Shown here: positions 60,218-64,000 of the stretch, in pieces
Layout of the letters: each line of letters opens with the position of its first letter
How positions within the stretch are numbered: the first letter of the stretch is position 1
Assembly: GCA_029717555.1 (NCBI GenBank)
Contig: JAMDHS010000021.1
Span: 1 to 64,000, forward strand
DNA from: Peribolospora baueri
Lineage: Eukaryota; Basidiomycota; Peribolosporomycetes; Peribolosporales; Peribolosporaceae
DNA: 64,000 bases
Direction: 5' to 3'
Made by a program: the position numbers and the translations under genes
The notes under the pieces: model-generated
Database searches by the model: none
What the model was told of the DNA's origin: nothing
Seen by the model: only the letters and a program-made list of their open reading frames with translations

Positions 60218-61570
60218 ATATGGTCGCCGGTCGGAATGAATCTTACGACGTGGATCAGGCGGGCCCACGTCACTTAACCAATCCAGCGTCGCTTTTGTCG
60301 GTCGCTTTCTTGCGGTCTTCGGCGATAGATCTTTACCGCCATAGCCTTGCGGGCAGGCCCAAGTCAGGCCGGCGTCTGTCTCCGAATGCAGGCCGATCTG
60401 GCGCTGAGCGCCGCACTGAGCGCCGTAAATCTACACTCAGGGCCGGCGACTCACAGAAGTGCCGGCGGACACCAGCGGAGCGCAGTGCACAAGAAAAAAG
60501 GGGCCCATCGTCCCGCTACGTCTTCCCATTGTTGAAAAGAAACCGGTTACGACGCCAAGTCTGGATTGGGCTTGGAGACGCAAAGCAAAAGGGCGCGCTG
60601 CGTGCCTACATCGGTTCCTTTGGCTTTTTTGACGGCACGGTGTCAAACCCGCCCGCGTGCCAACGTCCGGCCGAGATGCTAGACTTGTTACGGGGCAGGC
60701 TATACACGTTGGCGACGGTCTGGATGATCTTTGAGTGGGCAATTGGGCGCATTGATCAAGGTAAGATGGTTATATTCGGACGGATTTGAGGCGGTGGTCC
60801 AAGGTGAGGAACGAACGACGAAGCGACGTCGACCATGTGCCATTCTGTTTTCTCCACGTAGCACGTCCTGAACGACCGAATTGTAAGCCTAAAACGGTCG
60901 GTCGCCCATGGCCACTCGTCTGGCCGTGACGCATTGAACAGGCCAGGCCTACACACATCCCGACGACGACGCATATCGAGCGGCGGCCTCGCGACGCTCT
61001 ACAAGAATCGTATCGGCCAAGCCCGACGGGCCTTTGTACGCGACGGTCGGTCGGGACGTCAAAATTTCATGCGACCGTCGTCGCCACGGGAGAACTGCAA
61101 AGCGCCTTTTTTTCTCTGATCGCGTCGTCTGCCGTGCTGTTCGCTGGCGTCACAGTCACTCCCGCAGGTCGAGGTCGCGTCGCGGACCACCAAGGGACGC
61201 TCGCGCGAAGGGGACGGATTGGTATTATAATCACAGCCGACCTGCCTACCCGACAAGTTCGTTCGGGACGGAGCGAAAACGCCACCCTCGTCGACGGCCT
61301 TGCGGTGACGAGACCAAGACGACCGACTACTACGGCAGAGGAAGGATGTGTACGCAATCGATCGACTGAGTAAATCGAGATTAAGGTGTGCTGCTCGTCG
61401 ACGCCGCTCATCGGCGAGAAAGATTGGCAAGGAAGGGGAGAGGAAATGAGAGGAACGCTGGCACATCGAGACACGGGGGCTCAAGAGGTAAAAAGATGGA
61501 ATCAAGATATCTGACCCGACCTGGAACCCGGTCCGAATATCGAACGGCGCGGCGCGGGAGGACGTTGCGT
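60218..61570. other. Convergent spacer before the BAH gene
   Basis: About 1.35 kb between facing stops. Overlapping frames up to 190 codons lack motifs and are Arg-rich, as expected of shadows in GC-rich DNA. No gene supported. Confidence 0.4.
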
Positions 61571-63999
61571 TCAAATGACGCCTCCACAATTGGGACAAGT
61601 CCAAACGCATCCTTCCGCTTTCTGCCACCTCCCCTCGTCGTCCTGAAACACCCATCCCAATTTCGATGCCTGGTTTTCCACTTGCCAGTTCTTCCTCTTG
61701 CCCTTCTGTCTTCCCTTGCGCTGAGGGCTGCTGAAGACTACATCGTTGGACGCGCCTCGTCCCTCGCCAGATCCTCCTGTGGCGTCGCACCGGTCACGCT
61801 TTCCTGCTCCTGAACCGGAGCGGGGCCTCAATGGGGACTGGAGAGCCGCAACTGCAGCCACTTTGGCGGACCGGGTCGGCGTACGTCTGACTGGCGAGAG
61901 GGCCGCGAGGTTGCGCAGCCGCGAAGAGGCTCGCTTCATCGACGACGTGCCGTCGCCGCTGCCGTTCAAGGCAGCCCGCTCACCCTCCTGCTGCTGCGCG
62001 GCCGGAGCGTGTCCATTCTCGCCCCCTTCGGAGGGTGCCGATGTTGAATCGCCCGCCACCGGTGGTGGCGCCCGAGATTCTTTCCTCCTCCGCTCCCCCT
62101 CCAACTCATCGATCCATTCGTCGATGCCCAAAGACTTTCTCCAATTCTTCCTCAGCCCGCTGCCCTTTTTACCACGTGCGATGCCGTTAACGACATCATT
62201 CACCAGTTCCCTCGCTCGGAAGACCTTCGCGATGTTGCCAGCCACGCGGACGCGAACGGCTTCGCCGGGCTTGGTGGATGAGTAGATCCAACCGCCGCGA
62301 GTGATGGAGGAGCGAGCCAGCTGGAGCAGCTCCGTCGGTAAGGGGCCGCCTGGGGCGTGCTGGTACACATCTGCAGAGTCAGGGAAGAGTCCCTCGTATG
62401 GCGACTGTGCTCCGTCTGTGTTGTCGGCTTGCGCCTTCGTTGAAGAAGGTGCCTCCTCCGTCGTCGTATCAGTAGATAGCCTTGCCTTTTTCGACGGGCG
62501 ATCTTCGCCAGACGCGGGATCCTCGTCGAGTTTGTCGAAATCGGGATGTCCGACGTACGTCAATCGAACGTCTTGCTCCTCGGGCTCATACACGCCCGCG
62601 AGCTCGAAGGCCAGCAAGTCGCGCTTGCGAGAGGGGCGGACGGATCCCTTGAAAGCGAGATAGCCCTGATGCCACCAGGTCTTGCATCCCGGCCGAGGGC
62701 AGTAAACCATGCGGTCTTGCAGAGGGTCGTAGAAGCCTGTGGGGTGAGGCGGTTGATTGCGCTGTGTCGAGAAAGGGCTTAAGTCAGGCTCGCTTCACGA
62801 AAGCGACATCGACCGCCGTGGATGGATCGCTCACGTCGTATCTCCTGCCGACGGCGTTGTACGTGTAGCGCCACCAGTAGCTCGGATTAGGCTCTTCGGC
62901 GTCTTCCGACATTTCGTCGAATTGTACCACATCGGCGACCCCTGTCGTGCGACCGGGTCAGCGAAAAACGAGTGGACGAAGGGAATCGGATGTGAGCGGC
63001 CCGAGGGAGGACGACGAACGCGGCGACTTGCGACACATCAACCTCACCGTCAAAGGTGCGAACGTCGACAATCTGCTCATGGTTCGAATATGCGACCTCC
63101 TTCGCCTCCCGACAGACGCGCACGGCGCTGTCCGAAGCAAACGAACGGCCAGGGTCAGCGAATCCACCTGCCCGGGGAGCACCTTGCGGGTCGAAGAGTT
63201 GTGCAACGACGCTCACTTCTGACCAGACATATCGTCATACTTGTAGTAATACGCAACCTTAAGCCAGCTAGACAATTGAAAAAACGTCGGATGTGCGCTG
63301 AATCCGATTTTCCTCCACCGACGTGCGAAGGGTGGATGCCACGGTCTACTCACACGTAGTCTGACCCTTTGGCGCGGATCTCCCTGACCTTGGCAAGGTA
63401 CAAATCATCTTCGGGGATCTTCACATCTACATCGACGTCCTCGCTGTCCCCTTCTGCGGGCCGGAGAAAAATGTCCTCTCCCACTGTGGACACGTGGCAA
63501 AAGTCAGCGGAGTCGGGTGTTCAAACGAGCGCGTCAGAGGCACCAGCGCTCCGCCGTTTCTCGTCCGGAACGTGGCGCACCCGTGGCCGTGCTCTTCCCG
63601 CAAGTCGACGCGGGTTAGGGGCAAGCGCCGTGGCCGCCGTACGCTGCAGTCGAGGCGCCTTCGGGAAACGCGAGCGGAGTGAAGACTCACGGTGGACCTT
63701 AATGTTGTTATCGGGGACTGTCAAACGCGTGGTCGCCAAGCCATGCATGCGCCGCAAAGTCGTCAGATGGCGATTCATCCGGCTGCGCCAAGGACAGAGA
63801 AAGAGCTAAAGGCGAGCTCGGGCTCACGCATAAAGCTCTTGAATTTGGTCAGTTTCGCAAATTCTTCGGGCGACGGCTTTGGCCGTTCGTCTATTCCTTT
63901 TTCGTCCGCTTGTTCAGCCACCTCGTCGGTGCTCTGGGGGTCCGGATGGCCATTAGTAGAGGCGTGTGGGGCGTTTCCGAGATCCTCGGGGGCGACCAT
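61571..63999 (-). CDS. BAH domain protein with split PHD-like zinc finger (reaches right edge)
   Basis: Chromatin-type protein. Seven exons: 63999-63828, 63717-63691 (27 nt), 63483-63354, 63267-63217, 63127-63048, 62941-62835, 62761-61571; 585 residues. The BAH domain covers residues about 60-190: IKVHLGEDIFLRP, DLYLAKVREIRAKGSDYVWL then KVAYYYKYDDMSGQ, NAVRVCREAKEVAYSNHEQI then VDVRTFDG, and SYWWRYTYNAVGRRY. Directly after it comes FYDPLQDRMVYCPRPGCKTW then WHQGYLAF, half of a PHD finger. Its partner, VWTCPNCGGVI, is at the very C-terminus, some 350 residues later, separated by an acidic, basic and Ser-rich region. The ATG at 63999 is one base from the window end, so upstream exons cannot be excluded. 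BAH-PHD proteins read nucleosomes or histone tails; the target here is unknown. Confidence 0.85.
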
Positions 64000-64000
64000 T

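Overview
This is a stretch of nuclear DNA from a fungus, most likely a basidiomycete. It is GC-rich, with genes packed on both strands. Almost every gene is split by short introns, mostly 45-150 bp, with gtgagt-type donors and cag/tag acceptors, and start codons are preceded by long pyrimidine-rich leaders. The gene set is fungal (KRE6-type glucan synthesis protein, SIW14 phosphatase, RRN11, YDR124W-like protein, DPM3, ALG9, PRP28). I cannot fix the genus from sequence alone; exon density and gene content fit Pucciniomycotina or Ustilaginomycotina better than an ascomycete yeast. I see no rRNA, tRNA, CRISPR array, transposon or virus-derived element.

Layout. 0-9 kb: methionine aminopeptidase 1 (minus, runs off the left edge), a YDR124W-like regulator (minus), a 3 kb gene-poor stretch, and 6-phosphogluconolactonase (minus). 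9-24 kb: MBF1 (plus), a type II haloacid-dehalogenase-like hydrolase (minus), SIW14 phosphatase (plus), a small unrecognised gene, QCR6, a mitochondrial hotdog thioesterase, MET17 and a decarboxylase-hydrolase fusion (all minus). 24-34 kb: a STYX-like phosphatase and a DUF1275 membrane protein (plus), COQ1 (minus), two tandem F-box-like paralogues (plus) and DPM3 (minus). 34-42 kb: a plus-strand run of PRP28, ALG9 and a UBE2W-type E2. 42-54 kb: a minus-strand run of RRN11, GABA aminotransferase, a 17-exon KRE6/SKN1 protein and COX16, separated by repeat-rich spacers. 54-64 kb: a CaM kinase, a coiled-coil protein and a 100-residue unrecognised protein (plus), and a BAH domain protein with a split PHD-like finger (minus, reaching the right edge).

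The genes do not form one pathway. Several are nuclear genes for mitochondrial function (QCR6, COQ1, COX16, the thioesterase), two serve protein glycosylation in the ER (DPM3, ALG9), and the rest are core metabolism, signalling and gene expression. Many neighbours are divergent and share short spacers likely to act as two-way promoters.

The most striking feature is exon architecture. Reading frames and conserved protein motifs can only be joined if some exons are extremely short: 2 nt in MAP1 and in QCR6, 5 nt in MBF1, then 16, 19, 21, 22 and 27 nt in other genes. Two introns start with GC instead of GT. All joined gene models below were built by hand; total coding length is a multiple of three in every model that is complete in the window.
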